From Chryseobacterium gleum (GTDB taxonomy: Bacteria > Bacteroidota > Bacteroidia > UBA10329): a stretch of DNA of 45,080 bases. Positions 14,104 to 23,687 of this stretch are shown one piece after another; the stretch's first letter is position 1, and the number at the start of each line of letters is the position of its first letter. Below the pieces are notes generated by a model, which saw nothing but the letters and a program-made list of their open reading frames with translations, searched no databases and was not told the origin of the DNA. Location of the stretch: NCBI GenBank assembly GCA_945903645.1, contig CAMDOM010000022.1, positions 1-45,080 on the forward strand. The letters run 5' to 3'. A program made the translations under genes and the position numbers.

Positions 14104-14673
14104 TCAGTTTCTTAGCGCGAAATCGAGCACCACGTTTGGGAAGTGTTTATGCTCCAGTTTATGCACTTTGAAGGCGATATCTTCAGCAGTATCGTTGGGT
14201 GTTACAGCGCAACTTGCCTGGAAAAGTATTTCACCTTTGTCGTACTCAGCACTGACCAAATGAATGGTGATTCCTGATGTTGTATCGCCACAAGCTTTTA
14301 CTGCGCGATGCACATGCATGCCATACATGCCTTTTCCTCCGTGCTTTGGCAACAATGCAGGGTGAATGTTGATGATGCGATTGCTGTATGCTTGCACAAG
14401 TTCATCTGGAATCAGCAAAAGAAACCCGGCCAATACAATCAAGTCGATGTGATTGTCCTTTAGCAACCGCAGCACATTACCAGTAGAATTCAGGTCCACT
14501 TTTGTAAAACCCACAGTAGGCACGCCCAAATGTTTTGCCTTTTGGAGCACCGCAGCATCAGGATTGTTGCTCAACACTAAGGTTACTTGCACCTCAGAAT
14601 TAACCTCCAAATGGCGAATAATTCGTTCTGCATTTGTCCCTGTTCCCGATGCAAGAATGGCTATGCGCTTCAT
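14104..14673 (-). CDS. purN: Phosphoribosylglycinamide formyltransferase (GAR transformylase)
   Basis: The 189-residue enzyme transfers a formyl group from 10-formyltetrahydrofolate to glycinamide ribonucleotide in step three of purine synthesis, in the cytosol. Diagnostic sequences are the N-terminal ILASGTGTNAERII, the catalytic NIHPALLPKHGG (Asn102, His104) and HLVSAEYDKGEIL (Asp145). All expected catalytic residues are present and the length is normal. It stands alone between a convergent permease gene and the large adhesin-like gene, which has the same direction but lies upstream with a 24-bp gap, so the two may be cotranscribed. No other purine genes are in the window. Confidence 0.93.
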   Translation of the reverse strand: MKRIAILASGTGTNAERIIRHLEVNSEVQVTLVLSNNPDAAVLQKAKHLGVPTVGFTKVDLNSTGNVLRLLKDNHIDLIVLAGFLLLIPDELVQAYSNRIINIHPALLPKHGGKGMYGMHVHRAVKACGDTTSGITIHLVSAEYDKGEILFQASCAVTPNDTAEDIAFKVHKLEHKHFPNVVLDFALRN

Positions 14674-14697
14674 TCAGCGAAAGTAGCGCGCATTCCT

Positions 14698-17600
14698 TTA
14701 TTGCACCACCACTTTAGCCGCCCTGCGCAAGCCTTGGTCGTTAGTCACCTCGAGGAAATAAATGCCGTTGGGCAATGTTCCACGGTCTACAATCAATGCG
14801 CTATTTCCGCTCAAGGCGCTCTCAGTAACAACCTTCCCGTCAATGCCCAACACGCGATAGCCTGCAGCCACTCCAAAGTTTGCAGGAAGAATCACCGTCA
14901 TGCGGTCGTGCATCGGGTTGGGTAGAAGTTTCATTTCATCCACCACCGTCAATCCTTCAGCTACACCATTCGGATTGTTGATATAGATAAGATTATCATC
15001 CAAATCGAGGTAAAAATCAAGCTGTGTAAAAGCAGTGTCCGAAGGGTTTACATCAATAGAATAGGTATCGAACATTGGAATTCCTGGGACGGAAACATAA
15101 ATTCTATAGCGATCGCTAGGCAAAGGAAGCACTGGCATGTCCTCGAATCTATAGCGTCCTAAGGCATCTGTTGGGCCATAGGTAAAGGCATTTCCGGGAG
15201 GGACTTTCTCCACGACTACATCTACTCCCGGAATGGGGTCTTCTGCAGCCATTTTGCCACCAGTCACGTCTATCACGGTTCCGCTTATGGAACAAATACC
15301 ATCTAAAACACCAGAGGTAGTTACCATAGCAATGTCTTTCACATGCACACCACCGCAATCACTTATCAAAGCATAGGTAAGCGCATCATTGTCCCATTGG
15401 TAGTTCGAACCTTCTTGTGCGTAATAGGAAGGAACGCATGTAGGGAAAGCACTATTGTTCGCCACAGCTTTAAGAATGAAGGGAAGACCGTAGATGGGGA
15501 GCTCGGCAAACAAATATGAACCATCATTTCCTATTGCCGCAGAATCTACCTTTTCCCATCCTTCTACTCCATCCACTAATTGCTTCAATACAAACACCCA
15601 ACCAGAGGTAACTGCATCACCATTAATGGTCACAGTGCCCGAATAGGTAGAGAAGTTTGGATTTACAGCCACATTTAAGGTTTGCTGCGAGCTGCTGCCA
15701 CAACCGTTATTGGCGGTTATTGCTATAACACCTCCTGTAGTTCCAATCGAGGCATTTATGGCATTGGAAGTGCTTGTGCCTGACCATCCAGCAGGTAGCG
15801 TCCATGTATAGCTAGTAGCGCCAGCTACATCGGCTACATCATACGATTCTGCGCCATCTTCACACACAACTGTGCTACCCGTAATGGAAATTGGCGCAGC
15901 AGGAATGGCTACCACCGTCATGGCAAGCGCTTCGGAAGTAACAGCGGCAGGCACGGCACAAGCATCAGTGTTGGTAAGGATACACTCTACTGATGCATCT
16001 GCAGTTAAGGTGTTGGTAGCGTAGGTGTCTGTCGACACGCCTACATCCACTCCATCTACCAACCAAGCGTAGGTGGGTGCTGTGCCTGCATTGGCTACAG
16101 CAGCACTAAAGGTGACAACCGCATTTTGGCAAATTGTGCTTCCTACATCAGACAACACAAAAATCGTGGGTGTGATATTGGGGGCAATGTCAACCGTTAG
16201 GGAATTGCTAATCGCAAATGTTGGATTGGCGCAAGCAGAATTGCTGGTTACTGTACAGCTAATCACATCGCCATCGGCAAGCAAAGCACTTGCAAACGTA
16301 GGCGAGTTGCTTCCAATTGGAATAGTGTTTAATTCCCAAGCGTAAGTTGGATTTACCCCCGAACTAATTGCATCTGCTGTGAAGGTGATGGTAGCGCCAT
16401 CGCAAACTTGGCCAGCAGCGTCAGATGAAATGGTGATAGAAGGAACTTCTGTAGCTGTAATTACAATCGTGATATCGTTGCTACTGGCGCTAATCACAGC
16501 TGGACAAGCGGCATTGCTGGTTACGGTGCATTGCACCACATCATCATTCACCAATGTAGCATCGCTATAGGTTGGAGAATCGCTTCCAACAGCATTGCCA
16601 TTCACTGTCCATTGATACGTTGGTGTAACCAAAGCACTTGGCGCATCAGCCATAAACGTAATGTTTGTCCCAATACATACAGGGCCAGATGGGCTCGAAG
16701 AAATGCTCACCGCGAGTGTTTCAGTCGCATCAAATGCCATTGTGATGGAATTGCTTGTGGCGCTTGGTGTGCTAGGGCATGGGGCATTGCTTGTAATGGT
16801 GCAGGTTACAACCGCATCATTGATTAGCGTAGCATCAGCGTACGTGTCAGAATTGGTTCCTATGATGTTTCCATCCACTTCCCATTGATAGGTTGGGCTT
16901 AGGCCAGCATTATCGGCCGTAGCTGTAAAAGTTACGTTGGTGCCTTCGCAAAGTGGAGTTCCAGCATCTGATGAAATACTCACCGTTGGGGTCACAATAG
17001 GAATTATATCCACAGTAATGATATTGCTGTTTACAGGAGGACTAGGACAAGGAGCTGTGCTTGTAACTCTGCATTTTACCGAATCACCATCGAGCAAAGC
17101 GGCATTAGAATAGTTCGGAAGATTAAGACCAATGTTCATATCGTTCACACTCCATTGATACGACACTGTTCCAGCACTTAATACCGATACGGAAAACACG
17201 ATAGGAGTTCCCGCACAAACGGAACCACTAGGGGAAGTGGAAATACTAACAGCAGGCACATCAATTGCCGTAACCGTCATATCAATCAAATTGCTGAGAA
17301 CAGGTGTGTTTACAGCGCACAAATCAGTGTTGGAAACGCTAAAACTCACTTGATCACCATCTTGCAATGATGCAGTGTTGAACGTTGTAGAAGGCACGCC
17401 TTGATCAACGCCATTGATGCGCCAAGAGTGCACTGGAGAGCCTCCTTCTCCTGTGGTTACAGCAGTAAATGTAACTGCAAGGTCAGCACAAATACTTGAA
17501 CCCAAGTCGGAAGAGATACTTACTGTTGGGGTCACAATAGGAATCATGTTTACCGTTATCGTATTACTGTTTACGGCAGCTTGGCTTGGGCATGCCGCTG

Positions 17601-19554
17601 TGCTCGTAACCCAACATTTAACCTGATTGCCATTCACTAAAGTAGCATTCGTATAGCTTGAAGAGTTCGTCCCAACGTTCACATTATTCAATTTCCACTG
17701 GTAGATGGGCGTAACTCCAGCATTCAAAGCCGCGGCTGTAAACGTGACGGAAGTACCATCGCACAATTGCCCCGCGGGATTCGCGGTTACAGTTGCCGAT
17801 GCCGTTGTAGTTGGATTTACTGTCATAAAAATACTGTTGCTGGTAACCATTGCTGGAGACGCACAAGTGGCGGTGCTCGTAGCTTCACAATATATTTCAT
17901 CGCCCTGCGCGTGCATATTATCAACGTAGGTGCTAGAATTCGTGCTAATTGGAACACCATTCCTAAACCAAACATAAGAAGGCGTCCCTCCGTTAACAAC
18001 AGTTGCCGTGTAGGTTACGGAAGTAGTGCTACATACTGCACCCGATGGGATGGCGGCAATGGAAACCGATGGTATTGTAGCAGTAACCTCCAACCCACTG
18101 AATAACGCCAACGGATCTTCGCTAATGGCTGGCGGGTCGGTACTTAAAATGCGTACGGCATATCCAGTTCCAAGGGCTGTGCCGGGAGGTATAGTGGAAT
18201 ACATGCTTCCACCACCTGTACCTGGTGAAATTCCAATGCTTGTTGGGGTTAAGAAATTTCCGTTGACATCACTCAACTCCACACTAAATACATTGCTTGC
18301 GTTGAACGTTCCGGAAACAGAATAGATGAATTGAACCGAGGAACCAGCGCACCACGGAGCAGTTGGATTTGTACTCTGTATCGTTATAGAGTGATTTAAT
18401 AATCGTGCAATAAAGTTTCGCGAAGTTCCATCAAATGTGGTGAATAAACCTCCTGCCACCACTCTTCCATCTGCTGCCATCAGTGAAATCGAATTCACAT
18501 GATTATTAAATCCACTGCCCGGATTAAATGTAATATCCAGCGACCCTTCAGCATTTATGCGAGCTATGCATTTCCGACTAATGGTGCTATTCACTAATTG
18601 AAATTTTCCTCCAACAACGACTTGCCCATTGGATTGAAGCGCCATCGAAAGGATGCTGTTATCAAAAGAAATTCCGCTAGAAAAGCCTGTTTCCAAAACT
18701 CCAGTGGTTTCTAACCTACAAATACGGGCGGTTGAAGTTCCATCATAGGAGGTAAAATCTCCACCTACTACAATTTTATTTCCCGGCTGAATTACAATGG
18801 CATTTACTGCAGCATCGAAACCAGAGCCAGAACTGAAAGAACCATCATAAGATCCATCGGCTTTCAAACGCGCAATGCGTTTGGTAGGGAAACTAAGAAT
18901 TGATGTAAATTCTCCACCAACCATGATTTTTCCATCCGATTGCACAGCAATGGCATTTACTTGGGCCAGCGAGTTAAACGCAGCAGGATTAAATAAATTA
19001 TCTATTAGTCCATCCACTTTAAGTTTTAAAATTGGGGCAATTGCATTGCTTTGTAATGCTGAAAAAGATCCGCCCAGTAATATCTCATTCGATGGCAAAA
19101 CCACTACTACTTCCACGTCATTATTTAAGTCGCCATTAACGGGTTCGTAGAAAGAAGCATCCCTTGTTCCATCTGCATTAAGACGAACATAACGCCCTGC
19201 GTTTAATCCTTCGTACGAAGTGAATTTTCCTCCTACAATGATTTTTCCATCCGACTGCAGGGCAATGCAATTCACATCATTGTTAAATCCCTGTGTTGGA
19301 TTGAAGGTCAAATCGAGGGTGCCATCCACGTTGAGGCGCACTATGCGGTTTCTCAACGTTCCATTATAGCTAGTAAAAGAACCGCCAATAAGTACTTTCC
19401 CATCAGGCTGCACTACTACTGTATTCACCTGAGCCGAAACCCCAGTACCCGTTGGAGCAAAGGATGCATCGATGGCCCCAATCTGCGCAAAGCTTGTGCT
19501 GGTCTTTACCGCTAGGGTAAAAATTAAAAATAGCGTACCGTAAATTTTTCTCAT
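14698..19554 (-). CDS. Giant secreted adhesin-like protein: delta-60 repeats, Ig-like repeats, T9SS tail
   Basis: The 1618-residue protein has a signal peptide (cleavage near SFAQ). Residues of about 35-395 hold seven delta-60 repeats, each like VVVQPDGKVLIGGSFTSYNG followed by RIVRLNVDGTLD, which should form a propeller. Eight Ig-like repeats of about 88 residues follow (about 490-1190). Each has C-x-G-T-x-V-T-F-T-A, a Y-x-W-x-x-N strand and a second cysteine in TSTAxCP, so each may carry one disulfide. A PKD-like domain and two carboxypeptidase-regulatory-like domains come next. The last 85 residues (LLPNPMHDRMTVILP through LPNGIYFLEV) are a type A T9SS sorting domain. It should be exported across the outer membrane as a surface or secreted adhesin. 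Internal repeats make this gene prone to recombination and to assembly error. Confidence 0.85.
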   Translation of the reverse strand: MRKIYGTLFLIFTLAVKTSTSFAQIGAIDASFAPTGTGVSAQVNTVVVQPDGKVLIGGSFTSYNGTLRNRIVRLNVDGTLDLTFNPTQGFNNDVNCIALQSDGKIIVGGKFTSYEGLNAGRYVRLNADGTRDASFYEPVNGDLNNDVEVVVVLPSNEILLGGSFSALQSNAIAPILKLKVDGLIDNLFNPAAFNSLAQVNAIAVQSDGKIMVGGEFTSILSFPTKRIARLKADGSYDGSFSSGSGFDAAVNAIVIQPGNKIVVGGDFTSYDGTSTARICRLETTGVLETGFSSGISFDNSILSMALQSNGQVVVGGKFQLVNSTISRKCIARINAEGSLDITFNPGSGFNNHVNSISLMAADGRVVAGGLFTTFDGTSRNFIARLLNHSITIQSTNPTAPWCAGSSVQFIYSVSGTFNASNVFSVELSDVNGNFLTPTSIGISPGTGGGSMYSTIPPGTALGTGYAVRILSTDPPAISEDPLALFSGLEVTATIPSVSIAAIPSGAVCSTTSVTYTATVVNGGTPSYVWFRNGVPISTNSSTYVDNMHAQGDEIYCEATSTATCASPAMVTSNSIFMTVNPTTTASATVTANPAGQLCDGTSVTFTAAALNAGVTPIYQWKLNNVNVGTNSSSYTNATLVNGNQVKCWVTSTAACPSQAAVNSNTITVNMIPIVTPTVSISSDLGSSICADLAVTFTAVTTGEGGSPVHSWRINGVDQGVPSTTFNTASLQDGDQVSFSVSNTDLCAVNTPVLSNLIDMTVTAIDVPAVSISTSPSGSVCAGTPIVFSVSVLSAGTVSYQWSVNDMNIGLNLPNYSNAALLDGDSVKCRVTSTAPCPSPPVNSNIITVDIIPIVTPTVSISSDAGTPLCEGTNVTFTATADNAGLSPTYQWEVDGNIIGTNSDTYADATLINDAVVTCTITSNAPCPSTPSATSNSITMAFDATETLAVSISSSPSGPVCIGTNITFMADAPSALVTPTYQWTVNGNAVGSDSPTYSDATLVNDDVVQCTVTSNAACPAVISASSNDITIVITATEVPSITISSDAAGQVCDGATITFTADAISSGVNPTYAWELNTIPIGSNSPTFASALLADGDVISCTVTSNSACANPTFAISNSLTVDIAPNITPTIFVLSDVGSTICQNAVVTFSAAVANAGTAPTYAWLVDGVDVGVSTDTYATNTLTADASVECILTNTDACAVPAAVTSEALAMTVVAIPAAPISITGSTVVCEDGAESYDVADVAGATSYTWTLPAGWSGTSTSNAINASIGTTGGVIAITANNGCGSSSQQTLNVAVNPNFSTYSGTVTINGDAVTSGWVFVLKQLVDGVEGWEKVDSAAIGNDGSYLFAELPIYGLPFILKAVANNSAFPTCVPSYYAQEGSNYQWDNDALTYALISDCGGVHVKDIAMVTTSGVLDGICSISGTVIDVTGGKMAAEDPIPGVDVVVEKVPPGNAFTYGPTDALGRYRFEDMPVLPLPSDRYRIYVSVPGIPMFDTYSIDVNPSDTAFTQLDFYLDLDDNLIYINNPNGVAEGLTVVDEMKLLPNPMHDRMTVILPANFGVAAGYRVLGIDGKVVTESALSGNSALIVDRGTLPNGIYFLEVTNDQGLRRAAKVVVQ

Positions 19555-19593
19555 GACGTGTAATTTTTGGAACTGATAATCCTAGTAAAAACC

Positions 19594-20832
19594 TTAGAAA
19601 GTGATTCGCTCACCAAGTAACTCGACCAAGAGCAATTCTGTCCGATTTGAGAAATCGATGTAATATTGGCCAGTGCCCGGTCCGGAGAATCCTGTATGTA
19701 TGCGTCTCACTTTCATTTTTCTGTCCACAATAATTGTGGTTGGAAACGACAATACGCGATTAAGCATAGGAAGTTTCTCCGAAGCTTCAACTTTGCTCGA
19801 ACTTCCTGCTAACAATATGGGATAGGGAATGGAAAAGTGCGTGCGCATCCGGCTAAGATTTCGAATAGTACTTAGTTCATCCGACTCGCGCTCAAATGCT
19901 AACGCAATCACCTCCAAACCTTGAGCATGATACTGCTTGTAAATATCCACCAAATAAGCCGTTTCGTCCATACAGTTGGGGCACCAACTACCCATCAATT
20001 GCACAATGACTACTTTGTTTCTAAAGCGCTCGTCAGATAGGCTTACCACATTACCCTCAATATCCTTAAACGAAAAGGCGAGTCGTTTAAAGCCGGGATT
20101 CAGGAATGTGAGCGATTCAGGATTGGGCAAGGTGGCTTTTTCGTTGCGAATGCCAATCCAAGGCTCCTGCCAGTGTTTGCCCGACCAAAATCCTCCAAAT
20201 ATGCTATCGCCTAAAATGCGTGCTTTAAACAGCAAGGCATGAGCCCCATCAAACGCAGATAAAAATACACTATCGCCCGACACGGTTCCTTCTAAAAAAC
20301 GGAAGTCGCCAGTAGTGGTTAGAAATGTACCTTCCACATAATTGCCGTTTTGCTTAAACTCACCAACGGCCGGATAACCATCATCAGTGCCCGGACTAAA
20401 CCCAACCGCCCAACGCCCAGACAACGAAACGCGAGCAGAATCCGTTTGCACAAATCGCGGCATGCCCTTTCTACCCACCAACGAAATGCTATAATCTTTG
20501 CGCGAATAATCGACAAACGACCCGCTCAACGTGCTATCCGAAAGAAATTTAGCCTTTATAACCGTGTTGAAAACCGCCAATTGCACAATTAGCGAATCAT
20601 CTTTCACCTCCACCACACCGGCTTTAATGCGCTCAGCACCGTTTTGCATCCAAAATTTGACCCCTACACTATCACTTTCAATTTTTGCATGAAACGGAAT
20701 GGTGTGGCCTTCAATCACCAATTCAAACAACCAATCGCCATTGGTTTGCAATGGGATGATTTCGGATAGTTTTGTTTCGCAACCGCTCCAAAGAATCCCT
20801 AGCGCAGAAACAAAAAGTAGAATTCTAGCCAT
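19594..20832 (-). CDS. TlpA-like thioredoxin-fold lipoprotein
   Basis: The 412-residue protein has a lipobox (LWSGC, Cys18). Residues 30-240 form a beta-rich N-terminal region with repeats of the GSFVDYSRKDYSISLVG and VEGTFLTTTGDFRFLEG type, which resembles the DUF4369/lipocalin-like front of Bacteroidota disulfide reductases. Residues 250-412 are a TlpA/ResA-type thioredoxin domain with the redox motif WCPNC (283-287) and the cis-proline segment LSFPTTIIVDRKMKVRRIHTG. It should act in the periplasm as a thiol-disulfide oxidoreductase. It overlaps the upstream lipoprotein gene by 8 nt, so the two are co-translated. Confidence 0.85.
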   Translation of the reverse strand: MARILLFVSALGILWSGCETKLSEIIPLQTNGDWLFELVIEGHTIPFHAKIESDSVGVKFWMQNGAERIKAGVVEVKDDSLIVQLAVFNTVIKAKFLSDSTLSGSFVDYSRKDYSISLVGRKGMPRFVQTDSARVSLSGRWAVGFSPGTDDGYPAVGEFKQNGNYVEGTFLTTTGDFRFLEGTVSGDSVFLSAFDGAHALLFKARILGDSIFGGFWSGKHWQEPWIGIRNEKATLPNPESLTFLNPGFKRLAFSFKDIEGNVVSLSDERFRNKVVIVQLMGSWCPNCMDETAYLVDIYKQYHAQGLEVIALAFERESDELSTIRNLSRMRTHFSIPYPILLAGSSSKVEASEKLPMLNRVLSFPTTIIVDRKMKVRRIHTGFSGPGTGQYYIDFSNRTELLLVELLGERITF

Positions 20833-21382
20833 CGATAAACGTGCTTTCTACCGCATATTCCGATTCGAAGAGAAACAACACTTTCAATTGTCCTTTCACC
20901 GTGTAGCCCTCTCCGGGCGTAAAGAAAAGCTTTTGCAACGAAGAATAAAGGAAGTTGTCCGTTTGGCGGTCTATGGTCAATCTAAGGCATTGCTTGTTCT
21001 GCTTGTCTAGTGTTACCACCACATTTTTCACTGGAATTTCAGCGTTCTCTGTCTTGTAGGTTATCACCAGCATTTGGTCCAAATGCACCGTATCGGTCTT
21101 AAACGAACCCCGCCATGCTGGTCTGTTAATGTCTGATTCCAAAAACAATTCCAACTCTTCCTGCCAGTTTACATCGCCTTTTTCCACCACCTGCGACTGT
21201 CCGTCTTTCGTAAGCTTTTTGCGCACATGCTTGCCCATTTTGGTCAAAGCATCCACTTGGTGGCGCATGCACGAAGGCAAATCGTAGTAGTTCCTGTCGT
21301 CCTCGTAATACACCTCCGTTGGATCTTGCGAACAAGAACTCCAAACAGAAGCAACTATTAGAAGGGGAAGGATGTGTTTCAC
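20825..21382 (-). CDS. Lipoprotein of unknown function, partner of TlpA-like gene
   Basis: The 185-residue protein has a signal peptide with lipobox VWSSC (Cys about 17), followed by a YYEDDRNYYDLPSCMRHQVD segment. The rest is mixed alpha/beta with no recognised family. The C-terminal half (VHLDQMLVITYKTENAEIPV, CLRLTIDRQTDNFLYSS, VKGQLKVLFLFESEY) looks like a compact beta sheet. Its stop overlaps the start of the thioredoxin-fold lipoprotein by 8 nt. A function linked to that protein is plausible but not shown. Confidence 0.6.
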   Translation of the reverse strand: MKHILPLLIVASVWSSCSQDPTEVYYEDDRNYYDLPSCMRHQVDALTKMGKHVRKKLTKDGQSQVVEKGDVNWQEELELFLESDINRPAWRGSFKTDTVHLDQMLVITYKTENAEIPVKNVVVTLDKQNKQCLRLTIDRQTDNFLYSSLQKLFFTPGEGYTVKGQLKVLFLFESEYAVESTFIDG

Positions 21383-21393
21383 CTGTTCAAAGT

Positions 21394-22953
21394 TCAGATA
21401 TCGAATTTAATACCTTGAGCCAAAGGTAACTTCTTACCATAGTTGATGGTGTTGGTCTGCCTGCGCATATAAACCTTCCATGCATCAGAGCCCGACTCGC
21501 GCCCACCTCCAGTTTCTTTTTCTCCTCCAAAGGCACCACCTATTTCCGCACCCGAAGTGCCGATGTTGACATTGGCAATGCCACAATCAGAACCACCAGC
21601 CGATAAGAAAAGTTCAGCTTGGCGCATATCGGTAGTCATTATTGCAGACGAAAGTCCTTGCGCCACGCCATTTTGCATGGCAATAGCCTCGTCCAAATCA
21701 CTGTATTTCAACAGGTATAGAATAGGAGCAAAAGTTTCTTGCTGCACAATAGCAAAGTGGTTTTTTGCCTCGGCAATAGCAGGGCGCACATAGCATCCAC
21801 TTTCATAGCCTTCTCCAGTAAGTACACCACCTTGCACCAATACATTGCCGCCTTCGGCCACCACGCGTTCCAATGCTTTTAGGTAGGCATCTACCGCCAA
21901 ATGGTCGATAAGTGGCCCCACGTGGTAGCGCTCGTCCAGCGGATTTCCAACCCGCAATTGGCTGTAAGCCTTGGTTAGGCTTTCCTTCACTTTATCATAC
22001 ACACTCTCGTGAATTATAAGCCTGCGGGTGCTTGTGCAGCGTTGTCCACAAGTACCAACAGCACCAAACAACGCCCCAACTATCGAAATATCCAAATCGG
22101 CATTTTCGGTGATGATGATGGCATTGTTACCGCCCAATTCAAGTAACGAACGTCCAAGTCGCTCGGCCACAGTAGCCGCCACTTTTTTGCCCATTCGCGT
22201 TGAACCCGTAGCCGAAATCAACGGCACACGATGGTCGTTGGTTAGCCATTCGCCCACACGATAATCACCTTGCAGAATGCAACTCACCCCTTCGGGCACA
22301 TCATTAGCAGCAAATACTTCTTTAATGATATTCTGGCAAGCTACGGCAGATAACGGTGCTTTTTCTGATGGTTTCCAAACGCAGGTGTCGCCACATATCC
22401 AAGCCAAAGCACTGTTCCAAGCCCACACCGCCACAGGGAAGTTGAATGCCGATATAACGCCAACTACACCCAACGGATGGTATTGCTCATACATGCGGTG
22501 AAAGGGCCGTTCCGAGTGCATGGTTAACCCATACAACTGTCGCGACAACCCCACCGCAAAGTCGCAGATGTCAATCATTTCTTGCACCTCGCCCAAGCCT
22601 TCTTGCAGGCTCTTTCCCATTTCATACGACACTAATCGGCCAAGGGCATCTTTCTTTTCGCGCAGCGCATCGCCCACTTGGCGCACCACTTCGCCACGCT
22701 TGGGTGCTGGCCATGTGCGCCATTGTTTAAACGCCTCTTCGGCCTTGGCCATCACTGCGTCATAATCTTCTTTGCTGCATTCGCCCACCGAGGCTATAAA
22801 TGCTCCATCCACAGGCGAATGCGATGCAAACTCACTTCCTCCACCTTTCCAATCATTTGCCCCAGTAGAAGCAGCAGGGTTTTGCGCAACCAATCCAAGT
22901 GCGTGCAGCACAGGTTGCATTTCAGTTCGGGTATCTAGGGCAGTAGCGTGCAT
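21394..22953 (-). CDS. Aldehyde dehydrogenase, ALDH7 (antiquitin / alpha-aminoadipic semialdehyde dehydrogenase) family
   Basis: The 519-residue protein oxidises an aldehyde with NAD(P)+; in the family the usual substrate is alpha-aminoadipic semialdehyde / piperideine-6-carboxylate in lysine catabolism. Visible features are the substrate-side FNFPVAVWAWNSALA, WKPSEKAPL for cofactor, the general base in LLELGGNNAI (Glu272), the nucleophile in GTCGQRCTSTRRL (Cys306), and the family-specific end GGGRESGSDAWKVYMRRQTNTINY. All catalytic residues are present. The N-terminal extension (residues 1-36) and the -7 promoter element are repeated at 30033-30177, 7.2 kb upstream. This indicates an insertion directly at the 5' end of this gene. 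The gene itself is intact, but its -35-equivalent region now comes from inserted DNA. Confidence 0.9.
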   Translation of the reverse strand: MHATALDTRTEMQPVLHALGLVAQNPAASTGANDWKGGGSEFASHSPVDGAFIASVGECSKEDYDAVMAKAEEAFKQWRTWPAPKRGEVVRQVGDALREKKDALGRLVSYEMGKSLQEGLGEVQEMIDICDFAVGLSRQLYGLTMHSERPFHRMYEQYHPLGVVGVISAFNFPVAVWAWNSALAWICGDTCVWKPSEKAPLSAVACQNIIKEVFAANDVPEGVSCILQGDYRVGEWLTNDHRVPLISATGSTRMGKKVAATVAERLGRSLLELGGNNAIIITENADLDISIVGALFGAVGTCGQRCTSTRRLIIHESVYDKVKESLTKAYSQLRVGNPLDERYHVGPLIDHLAVDAYLKALERVVAEGGNVLVQGGVLTGEGYESGCYVRPAIAEAKNHFAIVQQETFAPILYLLKYSDLDEAIAMQNGVAQGLSSAIMTTDMRQAELFLSAGGSDCGIANVNIGTSGAEIGGAFGGEKETGGGRESGSDAWKVYMRRQTNTINYGKKLPLAQGIKFDI

Positions 22954-22989
22954 GCGAATAAGTTGGCTAATCGGTCAAAGATAGAAATT
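22845..22989. repeat. 145-bp island-flanking direct repeat, left copy
   Basis: It covers codons 1-36 of the ALDH7 gene plus 36 bp upstream. It aligns without gaps to 30033-30177 with 5 mismatches. Similarity stops sharply at both ends. Confidence 0.9.
22976..22983 (-). promoter_or_regulatory. -7 promoter element of the ALDH7 gene
   Basis: On the minus strand TATCTTTG matches TAnnTTTG exactly and lies 22 bp upstream of the ATG at 22953. No TTTG is present at the expected -33 distance, because the repeat with the original upstream copy ends at 22989 and different DNA begins. Confidence 0.5.
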
Positions 22990-23057
22990 TCACTCGCCAT
23001 GGGCTAATCTGTGCAGCAACATCTGCTTTGGTAACCGCACTGGCGTCTGCGTTCAGA

Positions 23058-23473
23058 CTCACAAAGATTTCAGAAAAATTTATCTGGAGCTACCAAAAAG
23101 TTCACGCTCATTTTACATCTAGTTACGCAGAGTTCAAGTTTCCGAAAGACGGAAAGATTTGGTATCGAATATCGGAGGAACACAAGACGGTTGTTAGGGT
23201 CGACTTTGAGAACTGCAATCTAACCGCAGTATCTCCGTCCAACCCCCACTCACATCGGCTAGTGAGATCGACAAGAATGCTTGATTTCTGGGTAATAGTG
23301 TGCGCTGGTTTTATATTGCGGTAGTGCTGCCCCCTTCGGTATACAAACCTTTGGTCATGGCGCTGTGGATCAGCGCTTTGGCTCTATTCTTTCGGAATTA
23401 CGAAAAGCGAGAATCATCGCGAGTATCTGTTCGCCCGAAATTTGCTGAATCAGGTGCATTTGGTCGGTGATTA
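23058..23473 (+). pseudogene. Frameshifted gene remnant at left end of the inserted block
   Basis: Frame one reads KVHAHFTSSYAEFKFPKDGK, then IWYRISEEHKTVVRVDFEN, up to a stop near 23322. A second frame continues with WFYIAVVLPPSVYKPLVMAL, WISALALFFRNYEKRE and SGAFGR, stopping near 23473. Together they look like one protein with a C-terminal membrane segment, broken by a frameshift around 23280-23300. No good start codon precedes it. The family is not recognised. Confidence 0.35.
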
Positions 23474-23687
23474 TATGCACCTAGACATACATCCGCTTTG
23501 CCTCTTCCATCCACTTCTCGTTTTAGTCGGACATCTAAATCTGAGAGGCGAACCCTGTCTCCATAATGTTCCTCAGCAGATTCGTTCTCAGAATCCACAC
23601 CCTATCAATCTGACGGGTATGTTAAATATTCGGCTTTATGGATGCCCAAAGCGTCTTGAACGGAACACGTTTTTTATTCTGTTGAAC
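23474..23687. other. Non-coding or degenerate stretch in the inserted block
   Basis: Open frames exist on both strands here (plus 23442-23795, minus 23398-23598), but they overlap each other and a better gene, and neither shows a recognisable motif. I see no RNA or repeat structure. Confidence 0.35.

Noticed and set aside
16000-18100. Regularly spaced similar blocks resembling an array
   Set aside because: The spacing (about 260 bp) and the open frame show protein-domain repeats, not a CRISPR array with short repeats and unique spacers.
16073-18325. Several plus-strand open frames opposite the giant adhesin-like gene
   Set aside because: They recur with the Ig-like repeat period and give similar low-information peptides, as expected for antisense shadows of a repeated gene.
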